The notes under the pieces: generated by a model | What the model saw: only the letters and a program-made list of their open reading frames with translations | Database searches by the model: none | What the model was told of the DNA's origin: nothing | NCBI GenBank assembly: GCA_023384095.1 | Contig: JAHDXT010000002.1 | Span: 1 to 64,000 of the forward strand | Direction of reading: 5' to 3' | Origin: Hyphomicrobiaceae bacterium | Lineage (GTDB): Bacteria; Pseudomonadota; Alphaproteobacteria; Rhizobiales; Hyphomicrobiaceae | DNA: 64,000 nucleotides | Shown: positions 7,626 to 17,351 of the stretch, piece by piece | Numbering within the stretch: position 1 is the first letter of the stretch | How the letters are laid out: each line of letters begins with the position of its first letter | Translations under genes and position numbers: made by a program

Positions 7626-8358
7626 TCTCGCTCCGCGATTCCTCGAGCGTCGTCATGATGATATCCGCGATCCCGGGGCAGGCGCCGATCGGACCGGTGT
7701 AGACCGCGTGCGCGCCGGTCGCATCGATCGCGGCGGGCACGTCGCACCGGGCGTGCATGCCATCGCCGGAGAAGAAGCCCAGCACCACCACGGGACCGCG
7801 GTCGACCGCGAGCCGGTCGGCGATGAGCGGCGGCTCCCCAAGGAATGCGACGTCGACAGATGCGAACAGTCCGGCGCCCTCCAGCAGGCCGGCCGCACGC
7901 CGCGTCGCCCATGCCGACTCGCCACCGAGTCGGGAGCCGTGGCCGGCAACCAGCAGCCGCGTCCGGGATGGATCGAAGCCCGCCTCGCGGGCGGCCGAGA
8001 CGGCTTGTCCGCTCAGCAGCACGATGAGGCGCGGCTCCAGACCGAGAGGCGGCAGCAGGCAAGGCGATTGTTTGGGTCGGCAAGCGGCCATGCGATTTTT
8101 CAGCGTCTCGCGCAGGATGACGCCGTCGCTCATGAGGAACGGGTAGACGAGGAGCGTCGTCGCGCCGCTGGCCTCGGCGCTGGCCAGGGCCTGCTCGATC
8201 GCCGGCTCTCCGTGCAGCACGCCGGCCCAGACCCCGGCGAAGTCCGCCCTGCCCTCGAGGGTGGCAACGTGCTGCAGCAGGCTGCGGTTGGAGGCGACAG
8301 GGCGCCGCTCGCCGTGCGCCGCGATGACGAGCGCCGTATCGCGCCAGCTCGCCGCCAT
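7582..8358 (-). CDS. cbiX: CbiX-type sirohydrochlorin chelatase, last gene of the nir operon
   Basis: A 258-aa protein with two CbiX-like halves: VIAAHGERR opens the first and LVAGHGSRLGG the second. These are His-containing motifs of the class II chelatase fold that inserts metal into sirohydrochlorin. Downstream of nirN (1-nt TGATG overlap), it would supply the Fe insertion that, with NirE, makes siroheme, the starting point of heme d1. The final ~15 residues (RSPRSSRRSSRHR) are read antisense to the end of the convergent regulator gene and look like a random tail. Cobalt chelation for B12 is an alternative, but the operon argues for iron. Confidence 0.82.
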   Translation of the reverse strand: MAASWRDTALVIAAHGERRPVASNRSLLQHVATLEGRADFAGVWAGVLHGEPAIEQALASAEASGATTLLVYPFLMSDGVILRETLKNRMAACRPKQSPCLLPPLGLEPRLIVLLSGQAVSAAREAGFDPSRTRLLVAGHGSRLGGESAWATRRAAGLLEGAGLFASVDVAFLGEPPLIADRLAVDRGPVVVLGFFSGDGMHARCDVPAAIDATGAHAVYTGPIGACPGIADIIMTTLEESRSEIRSPRSSRRSSRHR

Positions 8359-9938
8359 CAGTGGCTGGTCCCTTCGGAGAACGTGATCTTATTGTAGACG
8401 TTGTACTTGCCGGACGGCTTCGACATCGGAATGCGCTTCACCTCGGCCAGCGTCTCGGCGTCGTAGACGACGATCGCCCCGTCCATCTCCCAGATGCTGA
8501 CCAGCGCATGGCGGCCGCTGCGGTCGAACTCGACGTGCGCCGCCGTCTTGCCCGGTGCCGGCCTGATCGTGGCGGCGATCTCGAGCGTCGTCTTGTCGAT
8601 CACGTGCAGCGAATCCCTGGCCGGGCCCAGCATCACGTCGGTCCAGGCGTAGCGGGAGGCTTCGTGACTGCGCATGAAGAAGCCGGGGCCCAGCGTCTCG
8701 ATCTGCCTGAGGACGGTCCAGCTCGCCATGTCGATGACGCTGATCTTGCCCTCTTTCAGGTGCGGGGTGGCCATTACGCGGCCCGCCTCGCGCTGCCACG
8801 AGATTCCCGCCCCCAAGTGAGGCAGGCCCGGCATCTCGATGCGGCCGATGGTGCGGCCGACGTTGAGGTTGACGACGAAAGCGCTGCGCCCGTCGCGCGA
8901 GGAGCCGAGCAGGTGGCGGTAGCCGGGATCGAAGAAGAAGTCGTCCAGCGGCTCGTCGACGGCGATCCGGCGGAGCGCGAACAAGCCCTCGGAAGCGGCC
9001 AGCGCCTCGGTCATGCCTCTCTCATGACTGTGGACGAGGCCGGTGTAGACGGGCGGCGCATCGGGGTCGGTGGCGATCTCCCAGATCTCGGGCACGTCCT
9101 TCAGGGCCGCGATGAAGCTCGACCGTGGCGGCGCCTGATAGACCGCGCTGACGCGCGATGGCCGGCCGCTGGCATCCTTCACGTCGAAGACCTTCGCGAC
9201 CGAGAGATCGGCGGCGTCCAGGATGACGAGCGAGCCCGGCAGGTAATTGGCGACGGCGACGTGCCTGCCGTCTGACGAGAGCGCGATGTTGCGGGTGTTG
9301 AGTCCGGCGCGGACCTCCGCCAGCACCTCGAGGCTCCAGAGGTCGAACTTCGTCACCCAGCCGTCGCGGGATGCGAAGAAGACGAAGCGCCCGTCGGACG
9401 TGAACTTCGGTCCGCCGTGCAGCGCATAGCGGCTCTTGAAGCGGTGAATGGGCTCGAACCTGTCGCCGTCGAGGATCGTGACGTGGTGGTCGCCGGCCTC
9501 GACCACGACGAAGAGGTTGAGCGGATCGGCCGCGAACACGGGGCGTTCCAGGACCGGCGCCGGGGCGTGAACGACGCGCGTCGCTTCGATGTCGGCGATG
9601 CTCCATGCCGGCGGCGCCGGCAGGGGCGTATAGATATGGTCGATGAGGGCCTTCAACTCGTCCGTCGCGACCGCCGGCTCGAAGCCCGGCATCTGCGTCG
9701 CCGGCCGGCCTTTCGCGATGACCTCCGCCGCAGCCTGCTTGCGCAGCCGGGTGAGCGATTCAGGGATCAGGGCCGGACCCTGGCCGCCCAGCCGGTCGGC
9801 GCCATGGCAGTTGGCGCAGTGCTCCTTATAGAGCGCTGCCGCATCCGGCTGCTCGGCGTTCGCCGGACCGGCGGCCAGCCAGAGCGCAGCGGCGAGCGCG
9901 GCGATCAGGCTAGGAGTTGAGCCGATGTGGGGCCTCAT
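8358..9938 (-). CDS. nirN: NirN, cytochrome c/heme d1-binding dehydrogenase
   Basis: A 526-aa periplasmic protein. It has a signal peptide (residues 1-28, ending in GPANA), a class I cytochrome c domain with CANCH near residue 42, then a long eight-bladed propeller related to the d1 domain of NirS, ending with KPSGKYNVYNK. In Pseudomonas, NirN converts dihydro-heme d1 to heme d1 as the last maturation step. The start at 9938 follows GAGGAG; it lies 29 nt inside the end of nirJ. The NirS paralogue alternative is excluded because the true NirS is encoded at 15441-17216. Confidence 0.92.
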   Translation of the reverse strand: MRPHIGSTPSLIAALAAALWLAAGPANAEQPDAAALYKEHCANCHGADRLGGQGPALIPESLTRLRKQAAAEVIAKGRPATQMPGFEPAVATDELKALIDHIYTPLPAPPAWSIADIEATRVVHAPAPVLERPVFAADPLNLFVVVEAGDHHVTILDGDRFEPIHRFKSRYALHGGPKFTSDGRFVFFASRDGWVTKFDLWSLEVLAEVRAGLNTRNIALSSDGRHVAVANYLPGSLVILDAADLSVAKVFDVKDASGRPSRVSAVYQAPPRSSFIAALKDVPEIWEIATDPDAPPVYTGLVHSHERGMTEALAASEGLFALRRIAVDEPLDDFFFDPGYRHLLGSSRDGRSAFVVNLNVGRTIGRIEMPGLPHLGAGISWQREAGRVMATPHLKEGKISVIDMASWTVLRQIETLGPGFFMRSHEASRYAWTDVMLGPARDSLHVIDKTTLEIAATIRPAPGKTAAHVEFDRSGRHALVSIWEMDGAIVVYDAETLAEVKRIPMSKPSGKYNVYNKITFSEGTSH

Positions 9939-11124
9939 GGCGCACTCCTCTGTAGGGCGTGACGGTGACGCGGGCGGCCGGCGCAGCAAGCCCGATCTCC
10001 TCGTCGGTCAGGTAGCAGGCGGGGTCCTCGGCCCAGGGATCGCCGGTGAGCTGCAGTGCGCGCACGCGCGTGCTGCCGCCGCAGATGTCGAAGTGCCTGC
10101 ATGCTCCGCAGCGACCGCCGATGCTGCGCGGACGGCGTTTCAGACCGGCAATGACGGGATCGGAGGTATCTTGCCAGATGTCGGCGAACGGCCGCTCCTT
10201 CACGTTGCCGATAGCGTAGTGCCACCAGAACGTGTCGGGGTGCACGTTGCCGAGATTGTCGATGTTGGCGACGCCGACGCCAGACGCGTTGCCGCCCCAC
10301 TGCACGAGCTTGGCGCGCAGGTGCTCCGCGTGCTCGGGGAAGCGCCGCCTCGCCCAGAGATAGAGGAACACCCCGTCGGCATCGTTGTTGCCGGTGACGT
10401 ACTCCTGGCTGCCGCCCTGCTCGACGGCGCGCCACGCCGTCTCGAACAGGTGCTCCATCGTGCGGCGTGTCATTCCCCAGGCGGCGTCCTCGGCACGGTT
10501 CTTGTTGCCGCGGCCGGCATAGACGAGATGCGACAGGTAGAACTTGTCCACGCCTTCAGCGGCGGCGAGGCGCAGCACGCCATCGAACTCCTGATGATTG
10601 TCCATGGTCATCGTGAAGCGCAGGCCCACCTTGATCCCTCGGGCCCGGCACAGCCGCACGCCGGCCAGGGAGGCATCGAAGGCCCCCGGCTTGCCGCGGA
10701 ACCGGTCGTGCGTCGCACCGATGCCGTCGAGGCTGATGCCGACGTAGTCGTAGCCGACCTCCGCGATCCGCCCGATGTTCTCCTCGCCGATCAGCGCGCC
10801 GTTCGAGGACAGGCCCACGTAGAAGCCGCGCGCCCTGGCGCGCCGCGAGATGTCGAAGATGTCGGGCCTCAGCAGCGGCTCGCCGCCGGACAGGATGAGC
10901 ACGCGCACGCCGGCCGCCTCGAGATCGTCCATGACGCGGAACACCTCTGCCGTGCCGAGCTCGCCCGGGAAATCGACGTCGCCGGATATCGAGTAGCAGT
11001 GCCGGCACTTCAGGTTGCAGCGCCGGATCAGGTTCCAGATCACGACTGGCGCCGGCGGATCGCGGCGCGGCGAAACCGGCGTCGGCGTGTCGATCTCCCG
11101 CAGGAACTGAGTGAGCCGGAACAT
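9910..11124 (-). CDS. nirJ: NirJ, radical SAM enzyme of heme d1 synthesis
   Basis: A 404-aa radical SAM protein. The canonical C36-X3-C40-X2-C43 (RRCNLKCRHCY) binds the SAM [4Fe-4S] cluster. A GGEP motif (ILSGGEPLL) and a C-terminal SPASM-like cysteine region (GGRCGACRHFDICGGS...DPACYL) bind an auxiliary cluster. NirJ removes the propionate side chains of didecarboxysiroheme and installs the oxo groups' precursors. It lies 16 nt after nirH and overlaps nirN by 29 nt. Length fits NirJ (about 390-400 aa). Confidence 0.94.
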   Translation of the reverse strand: MFRLTQFLREIDTPTPVSPRRDPPAPVVIWNLIRRCNLKCRHCYSISGDVDFPGELGTAEVFRVMDDLEAAGVRVLILSGGEPLLRPDIFDISRRARARGFYVGLSSNGALIGEENIGRIAEVGYDYVGISLDGIGATHDRFRGKPGAFDASLAGVRLCRARGIKVGLRFTMTMDNHQEFDGVLRLAAAEGVDKFYLSHLVYAGRGNKNRAEDAAWGMTRRTMEHLFETAWRAVEQGGSQEYVTGNNDADGVFLYLWARRRFPEHAEHLRAKLVQWGGNASGVGVANIDNLGNVHPDTFWWHYAIGNVKERPFADIWQDTSDPVIAGLKRRPRSIGGRCGACRHFDICGGSTRVRALQLTGDPWAEDPACYLTDEEIGLAAPAARVTVTPYRGVRHEAPHRLNS

Positions 11125-11140
11125 GCCTCGATCCTTTCGG

Positions 11141-11629
11141 TCAATCCGCCAGCCTGAGGCCGGTCTTCTTCAGGGTCCGGCGGCTGAGCAGCACGTCGCT
11201 GTCCCGGCAGTCGCCGCCGAGCAGGCGGCCGATGGCGCCGACCTTCTCCGTCACCTCGGCGCGGCTGCGGCCGTGCACCATGGCGAAGAGATTGTACGGC
11301 CATGCCGGCGGCCGCCTCGGCCGGTGATAGCAGTGGCTGACGAAATCGAGCGCGCCGACCCGCGGCCCCAGGCCGGGCAGCGCCTCGTCCGCGACATCCC
11401 AGACCGACATGGCGTTGAAGGTCAGCCCGAGGGCGGTGTGGTTGGGTACCGCGCCGATGCGGCGGACGAGACCCGCCTCCAACATGGCCGTAAGCCGCGC
11501 CATTGCCTCCTCCGGCGCAATGCCGACGGCCTCGGCGATCGTGTGGTAGGGGCGCGGCACCAGAGGCAGGCCCGCCTGCGTCGCGCGGATGAGACGGCGG
11601 TCGGTGTCGTCGATGGGAGACCCGCTCAT
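11141..11629 (-). CDS. nirH: NirH, siroheme decarboxylase subunit
   Basis: A 162-aa AsnC/Lrp-like protein of the AhbA/AhbB-NirDLGH family that decarboxylates siroheme to 12,18-didecarboxysiroheme. It carries the subgroup motif CYHRPRRPPAWPYNLFAMVHG and the helix-turn-helix-like N-terminus shared by the family, plus LSRRTLKKTGLRL at the end. The ATG overlaps the nirG stop as ATGA. The same frame is open upstream to 11866, but that part reads antisense to nothing sensible and overlaps nirG. It works as a complex with NirG and NirDL. Confidence 0.92.
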   Translation of the reverse strand: MSGSPIDDTDRRLIRATQAGLPLVPRPYHTIAEAVGIAPEEAMARLTAMLEAGLVRRIGAVPNHTALGLTFNAMSVWDVADEALPGLGPRVGALDFVSHCYHRPRRPPAWPYNLFAMVHGRSRAEVTEKVGAIGRLLGGDCRDSDVLLSRRTLKKTGLRLAD

Positions 11630-12072
11630 GCCTCGACCCTCAGCCCGACGTAGAACTCCTCGAGCTTCGGCAGGGACAGCACCTCGCGGCCGGTCATCGC
11701 CTCGATCTCGGCGATCACCGCGTCGAGGCGCGCGGGGTCGTCGCTCGCCACCACGAACCACATGTTGAGGGCATGCTGGCGCTCGTAGTTGTGCGCCACC
11801 TCGACGAAGCCGTTGACGATCGCCGCAGCGGCCTCGAGCTCCGCGGGCGGCACTGCCATCGCGCACAGGCAGTAGCCGCCGCCGAGCCTGTCGGCGTTGA
11901 ACATGGGGCCGAAGCGGCTGAGCGCACCCATGTCCAGCAATCGGGAAAGCCGATCGATCAGCTCGCCCTCGGACAGTTGAAGTGCCGCAGCGGCATCCAG
12001 ATAAGGACGCTCGGCGACCGGAAAGCCGCCCTGCAAGGCGTTGATGATCCGGCGGTCCACAGGGTCGAGCAC
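11626..12072 (-). CDS. nirG: NirG, siroheme decarboxylase subunit
   Basis: A 148-aa member of the NirDLGH siroheme decarboxylase family, of the A-type subgroup with the motif VAHNYERQHALNMWFVVA and a C-terminal FYVGLRVE. The N-terminus LDPVDRRIINALQGGFP is the family's Lrp-like helix. It starts 12 nt after nirDL and its stop overlaps nirH by 4 nt. It partners with the B-type NirH. Confidence 0.92.
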   Translation of the reverse strand: MLDPVDRRIINALQGGFPVAERPYLDAAAALQLSEGELIDRLSRLLDMGALSRFGPMFNADRLGGGYCLCAMAVPPAELEAAAAIVNGFVEVAHNYERQHALNMWFVVASDDPARLDAVIAEIEAMTGREVLSLPKLEEFYVGLRVEA

Positions 12073-12084
12073 GGCTTTACCCTC

Positions 12085-13062
12085 TCACGCGGCGCGCAGG
12101 CTGGCGCCGGTCTGCTTGAAGCAGCGGCGGCTGAACAGGACCGCCCGTGGCAGGTGGCCCGCGCCGCTCCGCGCAGCCAAGTCGTCGATTTGCCCGACGA
12201 CTGCCGCCCGCTCCCGGCCGTGCACCATGACGAAGAGATTGTAAGGCCAGCCGGGCCGGCGCGGCCGCTGGTAGCACAAGGTCACGGCGGGCTCCGCGGC
12301 GAGGCGCGTGCCGACGCGGTCGATGTCGGTCTCGGGCACGTCGAACACGGTCATCGCGTTGGCGGTGAGGCCGAGCGCGCGGTGGCGGACGATGAGGCCG
12401 AGCCGCGAGACGATGCCGTCGGCGACCAAGGCACCCAGGGTGGCCAGGACGTCGTCCTCCGTTGTGCCCAGCTTGCGTGCGAGAGCGAGATAGGGGCGCT
12501 GCTCGAGAGCGAGCCCGCCGGCCAGCTCGGCGAGCAACGCTCGCTCGTCGCCAGTGACCGCGCGATCCGGGGCGGGTTGGCGCGATCCGGTCGTGCGGAC
12601 GCCGTTCCGCTCCACCCCGATGGGAAAGCCCAGGTCGAGGCGGAAGGCGCGCACGAGCGGCAGGTCCAGGATGTCGAGGCCGGTCCTCGCACGGATGCGC
12701 GCCAGAACCGCATCGACCGTCAACCGGTCGGCTCCCGCGATCACGAACCACAGATTGATCTCGTGCTCGCGCTCGTAGTTGTGATTGACGCAATCCTCCG
12801 CCGTCACGATCGCCGCCACCGACTCGAGCCGGTCGCCGGGCACGCGCATCGCCGCGAGCGTGCTGGCTCCGGCCGTGTTCGGCCGCAACGTCGCGCCGAT
12901 CCTTGCCAGCACGCCGCTGGCCCGCAGCCTGCCGAGCCGGGAAATCACATCCGCCTCCAGCATCCCGAGCGCGTGGGCGATGACCGCGTATGGCCGCGGC
13001 TCCAGCGGGAAGGCGCGCTGCCATCCGTCGATCAGGGCCAACTCGGACGTGTCGAGGTGCAT
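12085..13062 (-). CDS. nirDL: NirDL fusion, siroheme decarboxylase
   Basis: A 325-aa protein made of two tandem NirDLGH-family domains. The first half (residues 1-155) has the A-type motif VNHNYEREHEINLWFVIA. The second (about 165-325) has the B-type motif CYQRPRRPGWPYNLFVMVHG and ends FSRRCFKQTGASL. In Pseudomonas these are separate nirD and nirL genes; the fused form is known from Paracoccus. The start lies 3 nt after the nirF stop, so translation is coupled. Confidence 0.93.
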   Translation of the reverse strand: MHLDTSELALIDGWQRAFPLEPRPYAVIAHALGMLEADVISRLGRLRASGVLARIGATLRPNTAGASTLAAMRVPGDRLESVAAIVTAEDCVNHNYEREHEINLWFVIAGADRLTVDAVLARIRARTGLDILDLPLVRAFRLDLGFPIGVERNGVRTTGSRQPAPDRAVTGDERALLAELAGGLALEQRPYLALARKLGTTEDDVLATLGALVADGIVSRLGLIVRHRALGLTANAMTVFDVPETDIDRVGTRLAAEPAVTLCYQRPRRPGWPYNLFVMVHGRERAAVVGQIDDLAARSGAGHLPRAVLFSRRCFKQTGASLRAA

Positions 13063-13065
13063 CGG

Positions 13066-14265
13066 TCACATCCCCGTCCGGTGCGCACGCGCGGTGAAGA
13101 AGATGCCGCTCGGCTTTCGGGCTGGAACCTCCGCGACCTTGGCGAATGTGCGCGTGTCGTAGACGTCGACGCGGTCGGCGTCGCGCACGGAGAGCCACAC
13201 CTCGTGCCCGCGGCCCGTGAACTCCATGTGCAGCACCGCCGGGCCGGGCTTCATCTCCTGGATGACCTTCAGCGTGCGCGTGTCGATCACCTGGACCGTG
13301 TCGTTTTTCGGATGGGCGAAGTTGACCCAGGCGTGGCGCCCATCCGGCCGGGCTTCGACGAACACGGGCTGGCTGTGCACCGGCACGCGCCCGATCTCCT
13401 CGAATGTGGCGGCGTCGCAGACGAGCACCTCGCTGCGCCCGATCGCCGGCAGCAGGAAGCGGTCGCCGGCATGAGCCCAGCCTTCGAGATGCGGCATCTT
13501 GTAGACCGGGAGCCGCTCCTCGCCGCGGCCGTAGCCGGCGAGGATGCGGCGCGGCTTCGGCTGCTCGTGCCACAGATCGACATGCACGAGGCCGTCCTCG
13601 CCGAACAGGCCGGCGATGTAGTGTCGCCCGTCGGAGGAGATTAGCCCGTCGTAGGGCAGGCTGCCGATGCCCGGAAATCGCGTCACGGCCGGCCGTCCGG
13701 GGTCGGCGCAGTCCGCGATCCAGATCTCGCCGGCATCGTAGAGGCTGAAGACGAAGCGCCGGCCCGGCGCATCCTCCAGCCCGACGACCTTGGACCTGCG
13801 CCCCGCCGATTCGGCCGGGATCTCCGCCAGGGGCTCGAGGGTCGCGGCATCGAACAGCCTGACGCCGCCGGGATCGTAGTTGGCGGCCGCGATGAGACGT
13901 CCGTCGTCAGAGATGGCGCCGCCGATCGAGTTGCCGGCCTGCAGGATGCGCCGCTCGATCCGGGCGCCCAGGAGATCGACCTTGGTCAAACCGCCGTCGC
14001 GGCCGAACACGTAGGCGTAACGCTCGCAGCGAGAGAACACGGCAGAGGCGTGCGAGAGGTCGCCGAGCCCGTCGATGCGGGCCAGGGCTGTGCGTGAGCT
14101 GTTCTCGACCAGGAGCAGCGATCCTGTGGCACGCTCGACCACGACGCCGAGGTCGCCGGTGCCGCGCAAGCCGGTGCCGGCGCCGGCCGCGTGCGCCGGC
14201 AGAGCACCCGCACCCGCTGCGCCCGCAGCCAGTCCAAGCCATTTGACGAGGTCGCGGCGCCTCAT
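13066..14265 (-). CDS. nirF: NirF, heme d1 biosynthesis propeller protein
   Basis: A 399-aa exported propeller protein related to the d1 domain of NirS but without a c-type heme. The N-terminus MRRRDLVKWLGLAAGAAGAGAL has adjacent arginines before a hydrophobic stretch, compatible with a Tat signal. The domain continues to KPSGIFFTARAH, like the NirS/NirN C-terminus. NirF binds heme d1 and acts in a late step of its synthesis. The ATG at 14265 overlaps the nirC stop as ATGA. The frame is open further upstream (to 14460), but that part lacks a start signal and overlaps nirC. Confidence 0.92.
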   Translation of the reverse strand: MRRRDLVKWLGLAAGAAGAGALPAHAAGAGTGLRGTGDLGVVVERATGSLLLVENSSRTALARIDGLGDLSHASAVFSRCERYAYVFGRDGGLTKVDLLGARIERRILQAGNSIGGAISDDGRLIAAANYDPGGVRLFDAATLEPLAEIPAESAGRRSKVVGLEDAPGRRFVFSLYDAGEIWIADCADPGRPAVTRFPGIGSLPYDGLISSDGRHYIAGLFGEDGLVHVDLWHEQPKPRRILAGYGRGEERLPVYKMPHLEGWAHAGDRFLLPAIGRSEVLVCDAATFEEIGRVPVHSQPVFVEARPDGRHAWVNFAHPKNDTVQVIDTRTLKVIQEMKPGPAVLHMEFTGRGHEVWLSVRDADRVDVYDTRTFAKVAEVPARKPSGIFFTARAHRTGM

Positions 14266-14603
14266 GGCGGGAAGCCGTTGCGCAGGGATTCGGCGATCCA
14301 CATCGCTTCCTCCTCGGTGATGAGCCCGCTCCAGGGCGGCATCGGAGTGCCCGGCACCCCGTCGAGGATGATGCGGGCGAGACCGTCGGTCGTTGCATCC
14401 CGCAGGCGTTCCGGCGTCAGCGCGCGCCCGAGCCCGCCCTTCAGCGTCATGCCGTGGCATGAGCCGCAGTCCTGGCGCACGAGGTCGGCGAGCTCGCGCG
14501 TGCGCGCGGCGTCGAGTGCGCCGGCGCTCGCCGTCTGGCCGATGAGGGCCACGGCCAGTGCGGCCTCAATGGTTCGCCGCCGTCCGCTGCGCCGTCTCGC
14601 CAT
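14262..14603 (-). CDS. nirC: NirC, small periplasmic cytochrome c
   Basis: A 113-aa monoheme cytochrome c with an N-terminal signal (residues 1-28, basic RRRSGRRR then hydrophobic), CGSCH as heme site, and PMPPWSG containing the likely axial Met. In the nir operon NirC donates or accepts electrons during NirS maturation or turnover. GGGAG precedes the ATG by 11 nt. The gene overlaps the end of nirE by 38 nt. Confidence 0.9.
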   Translation of the reverse strand: MARRRSGRRRTIEAALAVALIGQTASAGALDAARTRELADLVRQDCGSCHGMTLKGGLGRALTPERLRDATTDGLARIILDGVPGTPMPPWSGLITEEEAMWIAESLRNGFPP

Positions 14604-15345
14604 GGCTGTCGGCTCCCAGTGTCTCTCTCAGGCTCACCACCTCGCCGATGATGAACAGGGCGGGCGTCGGCAGCGCCGCTCGGGCGATATCCGAGCCGAT
14701 GGCCGCCAGCGTCGAGGTCAGGTGCCGCTGGTCGGCGAGCGTGCCTCTGCTGACGACCAGCACGGGCGTCGATGCCGGCCGCCCGTGCGCGATCATCTCG
14801 GCCGCGATCTCGCGGATGTTGGCGTGACCCATGTAGACGACGAGCGTCGTGCGAGGGTCCGCCAGCCCCTGCCAGTCGAAGTCGAGGGCGGCATCGGCCC
14901 GGCAATGACCGGTGAGGAAGCGCAGGCCGGTGGCGAGGCCGCGATGCGTCAGCGGCAGCCTCAGCGCGGCGGCGCAGCCCTGCGCCGAGGTGATCCCGGG
15001 CACGACCTCGAAGGCGATGCCGGCTTGCGCCAGCGCCAGCGCCTCCTCCCCGCCACGGCCGAACACGAACGGGTCGCCGCCCTTGAGGCGCGCAACGCAG
15101 CGGCCTGCACGCCCGAGCGCGACGAGCGTGCGGTTGATCTCCTCCTGCGGCATGGGATGATGGCGCGGCTGCTTGCCGACGTCGATGCGGGCGGTGCCCT
15201 TCGGCACCAGCGCCAGCACGGCTTCCGACACGAGACGATCGAAAACGACGACGTCGGCAGTCTCGATCGCGCGCAGGGCCTTCAGCGTCAGCAGGTCCGG
15301 ATCGCCCGGTCCGGCACCGACGAGAAACACCATCCCCGGATGCAT
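14566..15345 (-). CDS. nirE: NirE, uroporphyrinogen-III C-methyltransferase
   Basis: A 259-aa SUMT. It has the N-terminal VFLVGAGPGDPDLLTLKAL, ARLKGGDPFVFGRGGEE and VVPGITSA motifs that bind SAM and substrate, and VVYMGHANI. It makes precorrin-2, the first committed step toward siroheme and heme d1. The start MHPGM at 15345 follows GGGAGA; the frame is open to 15444. Unlike CysG it has no dehydrogenase/chelatase part, which fits a separate CbiX at the end of the operon. Confidence 0.93.
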   Translation of the reverse strand: MHPGMVFLVGAGPGDPDLLTLKALRAIETADVVVFDRLVSEAVLALVPKGTARIDVGKQPRHHPMPQEEINRTLVALGRAGRCVARLKGGDPFVFGRGGEEALALAQAGIAFEVVPGITSAQGCAAALRLPLTHRGLATGLRFLTGHCRADAALDFDWQGLADPRTTLVVYMGHANIREIAAEMIAHGRPASTPVLVVSRGTLADQRHLTSTLAAIGSDIARAALPTPALFIIGEVVSLRETLGADSHGETAQRTAANH

Positions 15346-15390
15346 CAGCTTGTTTCTCCCGGCCGGAAGGAAGGCGCGAGGCACGGACAC

Positions 15391-15430
15391 GGGCACGGGC
15401 CGCTGTCGAGAATGGTGCGGCCCGGTACCC
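15391..15430 (-). terminator. intercistronic hairpin between nirS and nirE
   Basis: CGGGCCGC (15396-15403) and GCGGCCCG (15417-15424) form a perfect 8-bp stem with a 13-nt loop. Past a small bulge, GGG/CCC extends it at the ends. It occupies the 95-nt gap after the nirS stop and lacks a T-run. It could stabilise nirS mRNA or partly terminate transcription, so that the abundant reductase is made in excess over its biosynthetic enzymes. Confidence 0.45.
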
Positions 15431-15440
15431 TTGCCAAGCC

Positions 15441-17336
<1,896 letters not shown>

Positions 17337-17351
17337 TCATGTGGAGGACGG

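Noticed and set aside
8358-9938. A second NirS nitrite reductase
   Set aside because: The cytochrome c plus propeller layout, the operon position after nirJ and sequence end motifs fit NirN; a complete NirS is encoded separately.
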